From Microbacterium pygmaeum (GTDB lineage Bacteria; Actinomycetota; Actinomycetes; Actinomycetales; Microbacteriaceae): a DNA stretch of 64,000 nt. Of the stretch, positions 1 through 9,592 are shown in pieces. Numbering within the stretch: position 1 is the stretch's first letter; each line of letters starts with the position of its first letter. The DNA lies in contig NZ_LT629692.1 in NCBI RefSeq assembly GCF_900100885.1, forward strand, positions 1 to 64,000. Direction: 5' to 3'. The notes beneath the pieces were generated by a model. That model did not search any database and was not told where the DNA came from. It worked only from the letters and a program-made list of their open reading frames with translations. The translations under genes and the position numbers were made by a program.

Positions 1-432
1 ACGCAGATGGGTTTGCTGTCAAAGCCTTCGTGGAACAGCGGCCCTGACCGGATCACGTACCTCGGTTTCAACCTGTCTTCACTGGCCGGTAAGACAGTGA
101 CCTCCGCCGTACTATCGACGGAGAACATGATCACCGACGGCGCCCTGGACACGGCGCGCGTCGACGCACACTCGGTCGCTGGCAGCTGGAGCGAGTCAGC
201 TGTGACTTATACGAACAAGCCAGCTCTGGGCGCGACCCGTCGGAAGCTTCCTCACCGATCGCACCCGGAAATACACGTCCGCCGACATCACCGACTATGT
301 CGCATCACTCGCCGCCAACCGCACGAGTCGACTCTCTCTCGGCCTCACGCAAGACAACGTGGGCGCCAATAACGTGATGGTCTACGTGTCATCCCGCGAC
401 TACAACAAGCCCCCCTACATCGACATCACCCT
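1..432 (+). repeat. Direct repeat copy A (DNRLRE module)
   Basis: Bases 1-432 match 803-1233 essentially without substitution; the only difference seen is the extra C at 236-238. The left end of the copy lies outside the window. Confidence 0.9.
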
Positions 433-802
433 TTCACCTTCGCCCGCTGCGGAACTACCTGCGCGCTTGATCCATTCGGTGTCGTTGTCGGATGTTCCAT
501 CGTCGATTGAGATCGGCGAATCAGCGACATCCGTCACGTCCGTTAAGGACAGCATCGGCGGTGCTTTCACCCGAGCAACGGTTGCGTACTCTTCTACACA
601 ACCGGGAGTTGCAACGGTCACTCCTTCAGGAGTGATTAACGCGGTGGCGCCGGGTTCGACATCGATCGTCGTCACCGCGACGGCGGATGGTATTGCGGTT
701 TCGTCCTCGGTGTCGGTGACGGTCGTGGATTCGACGCGGGTGCGGATCTATGCGGACGCCGATTCGTACGTGCAGAGCACAACCCCGGATACGAACTTCG
801 GG

Positions 803-1233
803 ACGCAGATGGGTTTGCTGTCAAAGCCTTCGTGGAACAGCGGCCCTGACCGGATCACGTACCTCGGTTTCAACCTGTCTTCACTGGCCGGTAAGACAGT
901 GACCTCCGCCGTACTATCGACGGAGAACATGATCACCGACGGCGCCCTGGACACGGCGCGCGTCGACGCACACTCGGTCGCTGGCAGCTGGAGCGAGTCA
1001 GCTGTGACTTATACGAACAAGCCAGCTCTGGGCGCGACCGTCGGAAGCTTCCTCACCGATCGCACCCGGAAATACACGTCCGCCGACATCACCGACTATG
1101 TCGCATCACTCGCCGCCAACCGCACGAGTCGACTCTCTCTCGGCCTCACGCAAGACAACGTGGGCGCCAATAACGTGATGGTCTACGTGTCATCCCGCGA
1201 CTACAACAAGCCCCCCTACATCGACATCACCCT
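803..1233 (+). repeat. Direct repeat copy B (DNRLRE module)
   Basis: Second copy of the 431-432 bp direct repeat. It ends where the sequence changes from a shared ATCACCCT to the unique 3' end of the gene. Confidence 0.9.
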
Positions 1234-1251
1234 CGAACAGTAGGGCTACAC

Positions 1252-1266
1252 CCTGTCTGTGACAGG
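1252..1266 (+). terminator. Short hairpin after the DNRLRE gene
   Basis: CCTGTC-TGT-GACAGG, a 6-bp stem, starts 8 bases after the stop codon. There is no T-run and the stem is short, so this is only a weak terminator candidate. Confidence 0.3.
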
Positions 1267-1509
1267 CCTTGAACCATGCGGTGGGACGTCCGCCTGGCTT
1301 CGACGATCGCGCACATGGTGCGTGCCCGTCTGCAGCACCTGGCGCCTACGCGTCGGCTCAATCCGCGTCGTAGAGGGTGCGCCTGCCGCCACGTTCGTTC
1401 GTGTTAACAGGCGCGACACATCCGACTGCTAGCGTCGAACGCATGGCCGGAGCCCCCTCGATCTGGCACCAAACGTGCAGCGCTATGACACTGTCAAGCA
1501 CTTCGATTC

Positions 1510-2535
1510 GTGGCTGCACTGCTGGTCGTGATCACGCATTCGACGTTCTACGCCTCTGAGAGGCTCGACCCGGACCTTTTCGTCTGGAAGGGCGGAACGG
1601 TAGGCGTTGACATCTTCTTCGTGATATCGGGTTTCGTGATGATGATCACTGCTCCGCCATTTCAGAAGGTGAGCGGAGGTTGGCGCTACTTCGCGATGCG
1701 ACGTGTTACGCGCATCGTACCTATGTATTGGATAGCGACTACCGCCAAGATCGCAATGATTCTCATCCTGCCCGGCGCAGCAATAAATAGCGCGCTCACC
1801 CCGGGCCATGTCATATCGTCCTACCTCTTCCTTCCCACGAGGAACGAGTCAGGATCTGTCGAGCCGGTTCTCGGTGTCGGCTGGACATTAACCTTTGAGA
1901 TGTTCTTCTACGCAGTATTCGCGGTCGGCCTGCTGTTGCGGGCGAATCCCTACATATTTGCAACAATCATCATGTGTTTGGCAGCCGCCGGACACCTGTT
2001 GCGCGGAGACGGCGATTGGCCGGTTTGGGCGTTCTACTTCGACAAAGTGGTCCTGTACTTCGTTATCGGCATGACGATTGCGAAGATCGTGAGCAGCAAC
2101 CGGTTACGTCGGTTCGTCCCTTACATGTTGGGAGGGCTTGTCGCGATCGCCGGCGTCCTGATCATCCTTGGTCAACTCGACTGGTCTAGAAACGCATGGT
2201 TGCGGACCGTTGTCGTCACGTTCATCGTTCTCGCGGCGGTTGCATCGGATCGACTACTCACGGGTCGGATTCCTCGCCCCGTTCTCTTCTTCGGCGACGC
2301 GTCGTATTCTCTTTATCTCTTCCACCCCCTGCTTGCCCCTCTCGTACCAGCAATCTTGGCGCTGATCGGGTTAGAGGTCGGTTGGCTTTCTGTAATTGGG
2401 TCGATTACCGCTGCGCTCGTGGGGAGCGCCCTCATATACGTGTGGGTCGAGAAACCGATCACGCGCGGGGCTCGGAAACTGCCCTTCGCTGGGCGGCTTC
2501 CCCAACCGAGCAAAGTTCCGGCCGCCGCTGCGTGA
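1510..2535 (+). CDS. Acyltransferase 3 family membrane protein, N-terminus probably broken
   Basis: Polytopic membrane acyltransferase of the OafA/WecH type, which moves acyl groups onto cell-surface sugars. Visible family marks are the first-helix motif AALLVVITHS with its conserved His, the segment GVDIFFVISGF, the RRVTRIVP motif and about ten hydrophobic helices. The only usual in-frame start is GTG 1510, which begins inside the first helix. The codons just before it read QALRFV, the usual LR motif of the family, but an in-frame TGA at 1486-1488 precedes them. In the neighbouring frame the bases 1475-1494 read VQRYDTV, which would join smoothly to QALRFVAALL if one C were restored near 1495. 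The gene is therefore probably 5'-frameshifted. Lower GC than the housekeeping part of the window. Likely substrate is the polysaccharide made by the adjacent genes (inference). Confidence 0.8.
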   Translation: MAALLVVITHSTFYASERLDPDLFVWKGGTVGVDIFFVISGFVMMITAPPFQKVSGGWRYFAMRRVTRIVPMYWIATTAKIAMILILPGAAINSALTPGHVISSYLFLPTRNESGSVEPVLGVGWTLTFEMFFYAVFAVGLLLRANPYIFATIIMCLAAAGHLLRGDGDWPVWAFYFDKVVLYFVIGMTIAKIVSSNRLRRFVPYMLGGLVAIAGVLIILGQLDWSRNAWLRTVVVTFIVLAAVASDRLLTGRIPRPVLFFGDASYSLYLFHPLLAPLVPAILALIGLEVGWLSVIGSITAALVGSALIYVWVEKPITRGARKLPFAGRLPQPSKVPAAAA

Positions 2536-2635
2536 TCCAGTCGAAGACTGAACGGCAGAAATCGAGCCAACCCACCGGTCGTAAACTGGACAACAGTCGC
2601 CAGCTCTTCAGATTGGACCCGTAGCATCGAACGTT

Positions 2636-4036
2636 TTGCTCATCTTGGGCGTGATCGCTCCATTCGCCATCGCGCTAGCGATCGCTCTTCCAAAGTGGCT
2701 TTACCTTGCTGGCATTGCGGCCTTCGCAGCCCTGTTCCGTGGCTTCTCGGTCCTAGCCACGCCGGTGTACCTGGTTGCGGCGGTCGTCTTGACCTTATTC
2801 CGCACGAAGAGACCCGCGGTACCTCTTCGTTCGACGCGAATGTTCGTGACGACATCGGTAGTCGCCGGTCTACTCTGCTTCATGTCGATTGCCTGGTCTG
2901 TCCGGGGCGACTCCGCAATCGAGGCTGGGCTGACGTGGCTCGCTTTGCCGCTCCTAACGTTGTTCGTGGTGAACATGCTTCTCGACGACGGATTGCCGTC
3001 GTTGGGAAAGTTTCTCGCTGCCTTGGCACCGGTGGCCGTCGTGCAGGCGCTCTCAACAGTGGTATTTCGCTTCGCTCCCGCGGTCGAGGAGAGCTACTAT
3101 CGTTCCTCGCTCTCGACGCTCTTCATCGGTCGGCTAGGGCAGGATCTGTACACCACGGACGCGGTGAATAACGTACTCAATCCAGATCGTGCGGGCGGGT
3201 TCCTGTTCGTCAACTTGAATCGCGCCTCGATGGCCATGGGTGTCATGCTCGTGGCGTTTGTCGCATACGGGTATCTGGCGCGCAAACGATGGGTGTGGCT
3301 CGCCGTCGCACCACTTGCTGCCGCGATTGTGCTGGGCGGGTCGAAAACAGGACTCGCACTCTTGGTGCTTCTTCCACTTTTTTCACTCATCCTTGCCGTC
3401 GCAGCGCGGAGCGGTAACCCGGCCGCACGGATGGGTGTAGTGGTAGGCGGCCTGGTGATCGCAGTCGTGGGGGTTCAGGTCTTCTTTGCTACAGCCGACG
3501 ACTATGTGAATGCTTCCGAGGCGACCCTCCTACCTCGGCTTCAGCTATGGGGTGAGGCGATCCGGGCGATCGGCGAGAATTTGCTCCTGGGCCTTGGGTT
3601 CGGAGGGTGGTACGAGAGGTGGGAATCCGGGGGCGTCGCCATAGCGTTCTCCATGCGACCTGCGCACAATTGGTTTCTCCAGGCCTGGCTCGACGCCGGC
3701 ATCGCGTATGTCGCCATCTCCATAGTGTTCGTTGTCGTGATACTCATCATGCAATTGCGCGCCGTCAACGACGCGCGCAGCGGTCACGCAAAGTTCGCCA
3801 TGGCGATGTCTGGTTCGGGATTTCTGTGGGTCGCGATTCACGGTCTCGGAGACAACAGCGCATTGTATGGCGAGCCGCCGGCACTCGCGTTCCTTGCCGT
3901 CCTGGCGGCGCTCATGCTCACCGCGGGCAGATTCGATTCCGAGAAGCGCCCGACTCTCAATAGCCGGGACTACGCAACCGCTGGATCACATCGGAGGGTT
4001 CACTCCGCACGAAGCGAATCTACTCGATCCAACTGA
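2636..4036 (+). CDS. O-antigen ligase / Wzy polymerase-like membrane protein
   Basis: A 466-residue protein with about ten to twelve hydrophobic helices. The O-antigen ligase (Wzy_C) region shows the conserved run from NLNRASMAMG through RLQLWGEAIR and the large periplasmic loop motif FGGWYERW...PAHNWFLQAWLDAG, where the His-Asn pair is typical. It would polymerise or ligate lipid-linked oligosaccharide repeat units outside the membrane. The start used is TTG 2636; no ATG or GTG lies between the upstream in-frame stop (2582) and it, and no clear Shine-Dalgarno is seen. The gene is convergent with the flippase gene, with only 3 bases between the two stop codons, so no terminator fits between them. 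Confidence 0.82.
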   Translation: MLILGVIAPFAIALAIALPKWLYLAGIAAFAALFRGFSVLATPVYLVAAVVLTLFRTKRPAVPLRSTRMFVTTSVVAGLLCFMSIAWSVRGDSAIEAGLTWLALPLLTLFVVNMLLDDGLPSLGKFLAALAPVAVVQALSTVVFRFAPAVEESYYRSSLSTLFIGRLGQDLYTTDAVNNVLNPDRAGGFLFVNLNRASMAMGVMLVAFVAYGYLARKRWVWLAVAPLAAAIVLGGSKTGLALLVLLPLFSLILAVAARSGNPAARMGVVVGGLVIAVVGVQVFFATADDYVNASEATLLPRLQLWGEAIRAIGENLLLGLGFGGWYERWESGGVAIAFSMRPAHNWFLQAWLDAGIAYVAISIVFVVVILIMQLRAVNDARSGHAKFAMAMSGSGFLWVAIHGLGDNSALYGEPPALAFLAVLAALMLTAGRFDSEKRPTLNSRDYATAGSHRRVHSARSESTRSN

Positions 4037-4039
4037 CGC

Positions 4040-5341
4040 TCAGCCTCGTCGGAAGAGTCGTAGGACACGCGCCGCGAGCGTGGACACATCTGATCGCCTA
4101 ACAGCGTAGAACGACCAGAATGGTGTGCCGAATCGAAGCCGCATTTGCAGCACATTGAAATTGCTGGAGATAAGGTTCCCGGCGAGCGTTGCCAGCGCTG
4201 CCCCGACCGCGCCGATCAGCGGAACCGTGGTGATCACGATGACGAGGTTGATCACGCATGCAAGTACGAGCGAGTAGCTCCTCAATTGCGGCAGACCCCG
4301 CGCGCTGAGTCCCGCACCCGCGACCGACCCGGGTATCCCGATCACCACCGCTAGGAGAAGAATCATCGCCACCGGCACAGCCGCTCCGAATTCAGCGCCG
4401 AAGAGGACAGGAAGCCACCAGTAGCAGGTGAGCCCGAGCGCGAGCCCCATCATCAAACACACAAGCAGGGACACGCGCGCTGCTCGCGTCAAGGCCTCGT
4501 CCGACGAGCTTCTCGCATCGGTGGCGAAAACCACCTCGCGGATGGCGGTATTCACGACAAGGGGCAGCTCGCTGACAGTGACCGCGACGACATAGAGCCC
4601 GAGTTCGGTTGTCGAACTCAGCGGAACCATCAGCACTTGGTCGATGCGCATGAGGATGACGCCCGCAATTGACCCAAGCCACGCGCGAGCACTGTAGCCG
4701 GTGACATCTGCGTATGAAGGCGGTGGCTCTTCCGATCGCCCCGAACGCCACGGCAAGGCGAGGTAGATCAGGCCCGCGATGACCGGAGAGTATGCGATCG
4801 CGAGGGTCGCCGAAAATACATCCAGTTGTGCCAGGAGGGCCAGGATTATGATCGCAATCAAGCGAATCAAAGGCCCAGCGGCACGTTCCGATGCAACTAA
4901 CGACCATCTTCCGAGTCCAGCTGCAGTCGCCCGCAGAATGCCCACGAAGATGGTTGGAAGGATGGCAAGAGAAGCCATCACGATGAGAGAGGTCAGCTCC
5001 TGACTTCCGCCCGAGAGGAACGGCGCTAGCGCGATCGCTGCACCCGTTGCAGCTAGCCCCACCAGTGCCGTGATGATCGTGGCGCGGCGGAGGATGACGA
5101 GCCGATGGGTGAGGTCTCTCGCGACGAAGTAGGTTACTGCCTCTGGGATGCCGAACGCCGCCAACGTCGCGAAGAGGAGAAGCGGAGCGGTTGCACCAGC
5201 GACTTCACCTCGTCCCTCCGCGCCAAGAACGTGGGCAAGAATCGGCGCGCTGATCAAACCCGCAAGCGGGCCAACGACGTTGCCTAGAAAGTTCTTGGCG
5301 GCGCCAGCGAACATCGAATCGTTACCCGACCGACGCCCCAC
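4040..5341 (-). CDS. Wzx-type oligosaccharide flippase (MOP superfamily)
   Basis: A 433-residue protein with about twelve membrane helices and the N-terminal pattern of polysaccharide flippases (NFLGNVVGPLAGLISAPILA then LGAEGRGEVA). It would flip undecaprenyl-linked repeat units across the membrane for the Wzy-like protein. Two GTG starts are possible, at 5347 and 5341. AGGAGG lies directly against the first and 5 bases before the second, so 5341 is preferred. It is the last gene of the minus-strand glycosyltransferase operon, after a short gap of about 30 bases. Confidence 0.82.
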   Translation of the reverse strand: MGRRSGNDSMFAGAAKNFLGNVVGPLAGLISAPILAHVLGAEGRGEVAGATAPLLLFATLAAFGIPEAVTYFVARDLTHRLVILRRATIITALVGLAATGAAIALAPFLSGGSQELTSLIVMASLAILPTIFVGILRATAAGLGRWSLVASERAAGPLIRLIAIIILALLAQLDVFSATLAIAYSPVIAGLIYLALPWRSGRSEEPPPSYADVTGYSARAWLGSIAGVILMRIDQVLMVPLSSTTELGLYVVAVTVSELPLVVNTAIREVVFATDARSSSDEALTRAARVSLLVCLMMGLALGLTCYWWLPVLFGAEFGAAVPVAMILLLAVVIGIPGSVAGAGLSARGLPQLRSYSLVLACVINLVIVITTVPLIGAVGAALATLAGNLISSNFNVLQMRLRFGTPFWSFYAVRRSDVSTLAARVLRLFRRG

Positions 5342-5374
5342 TTCCACCTCCTGGCGCTGTCGTTGACGACATCA

Positions 5375-6262
5375 TCACACCGAAGCCCGCGAACGAAGCA
5401 CAGAGAGGACTTCCGGGCTGTAGGTGTCAGCGATCTGAGAATCATTCGCACTCAGACCAGTGTTGTACCTGTGCAATGCGGTCTCCTGCGTTGCCCGCAA
5501 CTCCGGATACTTCTCAGGGGTACGACCCAGCTGTCGAATCACGCGTCCGTTTGCCACTGCGCAATAGTGCAACCACACGTCATCGGCCTTTGGAGATGTC
5601 GCCAAGAACTTGTCCCCGGCCAGACGCAACTCATCCAAGAAATCCGCCGGATAGTAGACCCCTGAGACGCCCGTCGCGAAGTTCAGAACGCTCGCCTCAG
5701 TATCACGCGCGGGTTGCCACGAGTTGTAGGGCTTCAACACCCCTTCAGGCGTTATCCCGACCCGGTGCGCTCGGTAGCAGACGATCTCCCCGGCGTGAGA
5801 TGCGCCAGCTTGTTGCAGACGCGCTAGCCAATACCGCGGGTAGATCGAATCGTCGTCGGCCGTCACAAGTGGACGCATGTGTGCGACCTCCGACATGACG
5901 TATGGGAAGTACTTTGTATGTGATCCGACGCGAGCTGCACTTGGGCGAATCTCGAGACCCCTCGCTTGCATTCGTCGCAGGGGGCTCGGCAACTCATCGA
6001 TGTCCACGCCAGGGTCGGTCCACAGAATGAGCCTTCCAGGTAGCGTTCTGCCCGAACCGATCGACTCGACGGTGAGGTGCACCGTGCCGAGCCGGTCACC
6101 GTAGCTCGTGAGGCAGATGACCACATCATTTGACTCATCTACAAGCGATCGGTTCGATCGGGCGGCGCGAGACCTCAAAACTGGGGTTATCAGACTCGCC
6201 TTCATGCCGCGGCGCAGTTTCGCAAGACGACGCTGTGCCCGGCCAACGATTTGCGTGCTCAT
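5375..6262 (-). CDS. Putative glycosyltransferase with DDD motif
   Basis: A 295-residue cytosolic protein with features of a GT-A fold: a nucleotide-binding beginning (DVVICLTSYGDRLGTV), a DxD-type metal site (VTADDDSIYP) and a later acidic pair (PKADDVWLHY) that could hold the catalytic base. Related proteins are annotated as family 2-like glycosyltransferases; donor and acceptor cannot be read from sequence. The ATG at 6262 overlaps the stop of the upstream gene (ATGA), which indicates translational coupling within the polysaccharide operon. Confidence 0.7.
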   Translation of the reverse strand: MSTQIVGRAQRRLAKLRRGMKASLITPVLRSRAARSNRSLVDESNDVVICLTSYGDRLGTVHLTVESIGSGRTLPGRLILWTDPGVDIDELPSPLRRMQARGLEIRPSAARVGSHTKYFPYVMSEVAHMRPLVTADDDSIYPRYWLARLQQAGASHAGEIVCYRAHRVGITPEGVLKPYNSWQPARDTEASVLNFATGVSGVYYPADFLDELRLAGDKFLATSPKADDVWLHYCAVANGRVIRQLGRTPEKYPELRATQETALHRYNTGLSANDSQIADTYSPEVLSVLRSRASV

Positions 6263-7338
6263 ATCGACCGCACTCCATCAACTAACGTCATCGCACGCTC
6301 TGCCGCGATCTTCACCGATGCTGCAATCGTCAGTTGCTTTGCGTTGGCATACACGTGATCGGAAACCGCTCTTCGTAGATCCTGATCGTCCAAGATGCGA
6401 CGGACGGCATTCGCCCACACCTCGGGGTCGTCAGACTCCACTACGCATGCTCGGCGCATCTCATCCGATGTGACCAGGAGCGGCGCCGCACCGTAATCGC
6501 GCGCGATAACGATCGGAAGCCCTGCAGCCGCCGCCTCGACAGCACTTCGTCCGAAGGCTTCTCGTGCGGACGTCCCGACGAACACGGAAGCGCCGTTCCA
6601 AAGTTCATCGGCGTCCGCCCAGCCAGCCCAAGTCAGCCCGTCAGCATGTCGCTTCTGCAGGTCTACTGTCAGCGGCCCCTCCCCGAACAAACGACCGGGG
6701 TGGCGGGTCTTCTCGACAATGTCGATGAAGAGTCCAGGTCGCTTGTCTACATCGACGCGGCCCGCCCACACCAGTGGGCCGGCGCCCTCCGTGCCCCAAG
6801 AGGTTCGGCTGACACCTCCGATCCCTGCCGGCACGATCTCGGCGGCGCGCGCGGCCGCGAACTCGGAAGCGAGTACCGGGGTTGTGGCCCAGACCTCATC
6901 CGCGGATCGAAGTGCGCGCGTCTCTAGCCATCGGAGTGGCAGCCGGCGGAGAAGGCTTTGCTCGCCGGCCGCCGGCCAAGGCTTTCCGCGTACCCATGCC
7001 ACCCATTTCGCGGAGGCGCGAGCGCGAGATCGAGAAAAAGCGATGTCGCTCTGGGATATCAGTGAGATCACAACGTCGGACGAGGCGATCTCCGGCGACA
7101 CCTCGGCGATCTCACGGATGCGGCGGACGCTATCACGCCCGTGCCAAGTGAACTCGAGTTCCCGCACACCGCTCGTCTTCAGCGGCGCGCCGGACGCCGT
7201 CGGGCGGATGCCGATGACTGCCTTCCAGTCCATTCCTGAGTCCTGAGCAGCGCGAACGAGATCGTGAGTCGAGCGGTAGACCCCACTGCGGGCCATCAGA
7301 GGCATTGCCAACAGGGTGACCGTTGGATTCGCGGTCAC
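6259..7338 (-). CDS. Glycosyltransferase family 4 (GT-B)
   Basis: A 359-residue glycosyltransferase group 1 protein. The C-terminal Rossmann half shows LVWAGRVDVDKRPGLFIDIV and the donor-binding motif SAREAFGRSAVEAAAAGLPIV, the usual E-x7-E region of GT4 enzymes. The N-terminal acceptor half is divergent. It starts with GTG at 7338 inside the stop of the upstream gene (GTGA overlap) and itself overlaps the next gene by 4 bases. Acts in the cytoplasm on lipid-linked sugar intermediates (family knowledge); substrate unknown. Confidence 0.82.
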   Translation of the reverse strand: MTANPTVTLLAMPLMARSGVYRSTHDLVRAAQDSGMDWKAVIGIRPTASGAPLKTSGVRELEFTWHGRDSVRRIREIAEVSPEIASSDVVISLISQSDIAFSRSRARASAKWVAWVRGKPWPAAGEQSLLRRLPLRWLETRALRSADEVWATTPVLASEFAAARAAEIVPAGIGGVSRTSWGTEGAGPLVWAGRVDVDKRPGLFIDIVEKTRHPGRLFGEGPLTVDLQKRHADGLTWAGWADADELWNGASVFVGTSAREAFGRSAVEAAAAGLPIVIARDYGAAPLLVTSDEMRRACVVESDDPEVWANAVRRILDDQDLRRAVSDHVYANAKQLTIAASVKIAAERAMTLVDGVRSI

Positions 7339-8462
7339 GCTCGAAGCTCCCCGATACCAAGCCGGCTAAGAATGAAATCCGCCTTGCCTTCCCAGCGCAC
7401 TTCGCCCGGAAGAGTTGTCACAACACGTGCGATTCTTGGGCCAGACTTTGCCTTCTTGCCGAGCCAGTCGATCTGTTCGTCAGCCGACAGCACTGCTACT
7501 TCATCCAGACCTCGGCTCGACGCCCCGGTGACTGGGGTACTGAGTACAGGCAACCCGGCGGCACGATACTCGTAAGTCTTGATCACGTCGCCGCCCACCT
7601 CGCCTTCGCCAACACGGTGAGGCACCCACCCGATGTCGAACTTCCGCAGCAACGCCGGAACATCGTCATAGTGCACATCGCCGAGCATCGTGATGTTCGG
7701 CTGATCGCTCATCGGACGCTTGTACTCCTGGTCAAGGACGGGACCCGCGAATACAAATGACACGTCAGGTAGCGCCTGTGCTGCTGCGACGATGAGCTCG
7801 AGGTTCAGGCGCTTACCGATCTTTCCCACGTATCCGACCGTCATCGGCCCGGCGGCGATCGAAGTGTGGTCAAAGCGTTCCGGGTCGCAACCGTTCGGCA
7901 GAAATACAACGTCGTCTCGGCCGTAACGTTTGGCGAGTTCGACTGTGCCTTCCGCATTGGCGGTGACGACCGTGGCTTGGTCGAAGAGTTTGCGGTATGC
8001 GCGGTCAACCTCTTGGTTGACGCCTTCGAACGCATAATGAATCGTCCAGTCATCAAGGAGATCGAAGCCGACGGCTTGACCGGACTCGACGATCGACGGC
8101 CAAGCAGAGGAGAGGGAGAGGAAAGGATTCCATGTCACAACAGGCGCAGACACCGAAGGCAACGCGCGGTGGTACATCGGCAGCGAGTCCACCCACCATC
8201 TCTGCCTATCTCTGAGCGACGGCAACTTCCAGACGAAGGATGAGACTGGAGCGGTATTCGCCGCGACTGACGTCGCTCGGTATCGCCTCAAGGGCGCCAA
8301 TGCACGCGGTTCCGGTCGAGAAACGACACGAACTTCACCGCTCCCAACGAGCTTGCGCCCGAACCACTCGATGAAGTGTCCGTCTCGGGTGCGATAGCCC
8401 TCATTTGACAGCTTGTGCTGACCGTGCATGGGGAACGCGATGAGCGCTGTCTTGCGATCCAT
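7335..8462 (-). CDS. Glycosyltransferase, GT4-like
   Basis: A 375-residue protein from ATG 8462. That start has GAGGA 5 bases upstream, removes a 58-base overlap with the upstream gene and begins with the conserved-looking MDRKTALIAFPMHG. A start at 8537 is possible but has no such support. The C-terminal half carries the GT-B donor motifs MTVGYVGKIGKRLNLELIV and KTYEYRAAGLPVLSTPV. It belongs to the overlapping polysaccharide operon, 17 bases after the upstream gene and overlapping the next by 4. Confidence 0.8.
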   Translation of the reverse strand: MDRKTALIAFPMHGQHKLSNEGYRTRDGHFIEWFGRKLVGSGEVRVVSRPEPRALAPLRRYRATSVAANTAPVSSFVWKLPSLRDRQRWWVDSLPMYHRALPSVSAPVVTWNPFLSLSSAWPSIVESGQAVGFDLLDDWTIHYAFEGVNQEVDRAYRKLFDQATVVTANAEGTVELAKRYGRDDVVFLPNGCDPERFDHTSIAAGPMTVGYVGKIGKRLNLELIVAAAQALPDVSFVFAGPVLDQEYKRPMSDQPNITMLGDVHYDDVPALLRKFDIGWVPHRVGEGEVGGDVIKTYEYRAAGLPVLSTPVTGASSRGLDEVAVLSADEQIDWLGKKAKSGPRIARVVTTLPGEVRWEGKADFILSRLGIGELRA

Positions 8463-8479
8463 GACCGTCCTCGTTTCGC

Positions 8480-9592
8480 TCAACGAACTGCAACCGCTTG
8501 ACGCGTCACATCCAACGCCTCTGCGTAAGACGCGCACACCCGCTCCCAGGAGTAGATGCTTTCAGCACGCTCCGACCCACGCTCAATCAATCGTTGCCGC
8601 TTGGCGGAGTCACTGATGAGATCGATCACGGCTGACGCGATTGCAGCCGGATCCGGCTGCACGAACACGCCTGCGTCCTCCAAGACCTCGCGGTTGTAGA
8701 CAGTGTCACGGGCCACCACAGGAGCCTTGTTTGCCATAGCTTGCACGAGGGCAGGATTGGTTCCGCCGACGCTGTGGCCGTGGAAATACGCGCCAGCGTT
8801 TTGCCAAAGCGCGGCCAGCCGCTTGTCATCGCTCAGGTGTCCAAGCCAACGCACCCGCGGCTCCTGCTCGTCGAGTAGCTTCGCCGCGTCATCGATGGGG
8901 CCGCCGTAGCCGGATGAGCCGACGATGACCACGTCATGCTTTCGAGCGATGATCTTAGCGGCCTCGAGAAACTCGGGAACCGTGTTCTCGGGAACGAAGC
9001 GAGCAACGATCAAGACGTAATCACCCGGCACCAAGCCGGGATCGAGGTCGCCGGGCGTCATCGCATCGCCGCCGTACGGGATGAAGAATCCATCGCGATT
9101 GAAGTCCCGCTTCCACCGGTCACCGATCGCGTGAGCATCGAACACAAGGTTGGACCCGTAGCGCGCCGTGAGTTGCGCCCCTCGTCGGAAGACGGCTTTC
9201 CCAAGCCCGCTCCACTTGGCGCGCTCCCACTCAATGCCATCCACGTTCACGAGGCTCGGGATGCCTGCCGCGCGCAGAATCGGCAGCCAGTAGCCATTGG
9301 CGACATTCATCACGAGAGCGACATCGGGCCGTCTCCGCGCTGCGTCGAGGCTCGCCGTCAATCCGTAGGTCAGTGTGCTGACGGACTTCATCTCGACTCC
9401 GCGCGTGTACCGAACGTTCACTCGCGGGTCCAAGCGGGCATCTTCAGGCTTCGTGGCGCCGCGACGAGAGTAAACGTCAACATCCCACCCCTGATCGACC
9501 AGGTATGGGGCCAAGTATCGGACCGCGGTCTCGAAGCCACCGTAGTAGCTCGGATAGCCGCGCGTGCCGATGATTGCCACGGATTTTGTCAC
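8480..9592 (-). CDS. DUF1972 / family 4 glycosyltransferase
   Basis: A 371-residue glycosyltransferase. The N-terminus SVAIIGTRGYPSYYGGFET is the signature of the DUF1972 domain, found at the front of rhamnosyl- and other first-step sugar transferases. The C-terminal half has YVLIVARFVPENTVPEFLEA and FHGHSVGGTNPALVQAMANK, typical GT-B donor motifs. GTG 9592 is chosen because GGAGAG lies 9 bases before it and because the motif begins right after it; a frame open to 9778 would add about 62 residues unlike the family and run close to ugd. First gene of the minus-strand operon, divergent from ugd. Confidence 0.82.
   Translation of the reverse strand: MTKSVAIIGTRGYPSYYGGFETAVRYLAPYLVDQGWDVDVYSRRGATKPEDARLDPRVNVRYTRGVEMKSVSTLTYGLTASLDAARRRPDVALVMNVANGYWLPILRAAGIPSLVNVDGIEWERAKWSGLGKAVFRRGAQLTARYGSNLVFDAHAIGDRWKRDFNRDGFFIPYGGDAMTPGDLDPGLVPGDYVLIVARFVPENTVPEFLEAAKIIARKHDVVIVGSSGYGGPIDDAAKLLDEQEPRVRWLGHLSDDKRLAALWQNAGAYFHGHSVGGTNPALVQAMANKAPVVARDTVYNREVLEDAGVFVQPDPAAIASAVIDLISDSAKRQRLIERGSERAESIYSWERVCASYAEALDVTRQAVAVR

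Larger units (their letters stand above)
1..1243 (+). pseudogene. Surface protein with DNRLRE domains and an Ig-like BIG2 domain; 5' end outside window, frameshifted
   Basis: The reading frame is open from base 1 and ends at the stop at 1241-1243. Two near-identical DNRLRE-type beta-sandwich domains (ADADSYVQSTTPDTNFG, then YLGFNLSSL) flank a bacterial Ig-like BIG2 domain (about 470-730; SGVINAVAPGSTSIVVTA). Such modules occur in secreted or wall-associated carbohydrate-binding proteins. The first DNRLRE copy carries one extra C in the CCC run at 236-238, where the second copy has CC at the matching site. Translation of copy one therefore leaves frame and stops at 372, and the frame that resumes yields an open stretch from 359 to 1243. 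There is no sortase signal or membrane segment at the C-terminus, so the protein would be secreted. It lies next to polysaccharide genes, which fits a surface role. The shift could be real or a sequencing error in a repeat. Confidence 0.75.
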
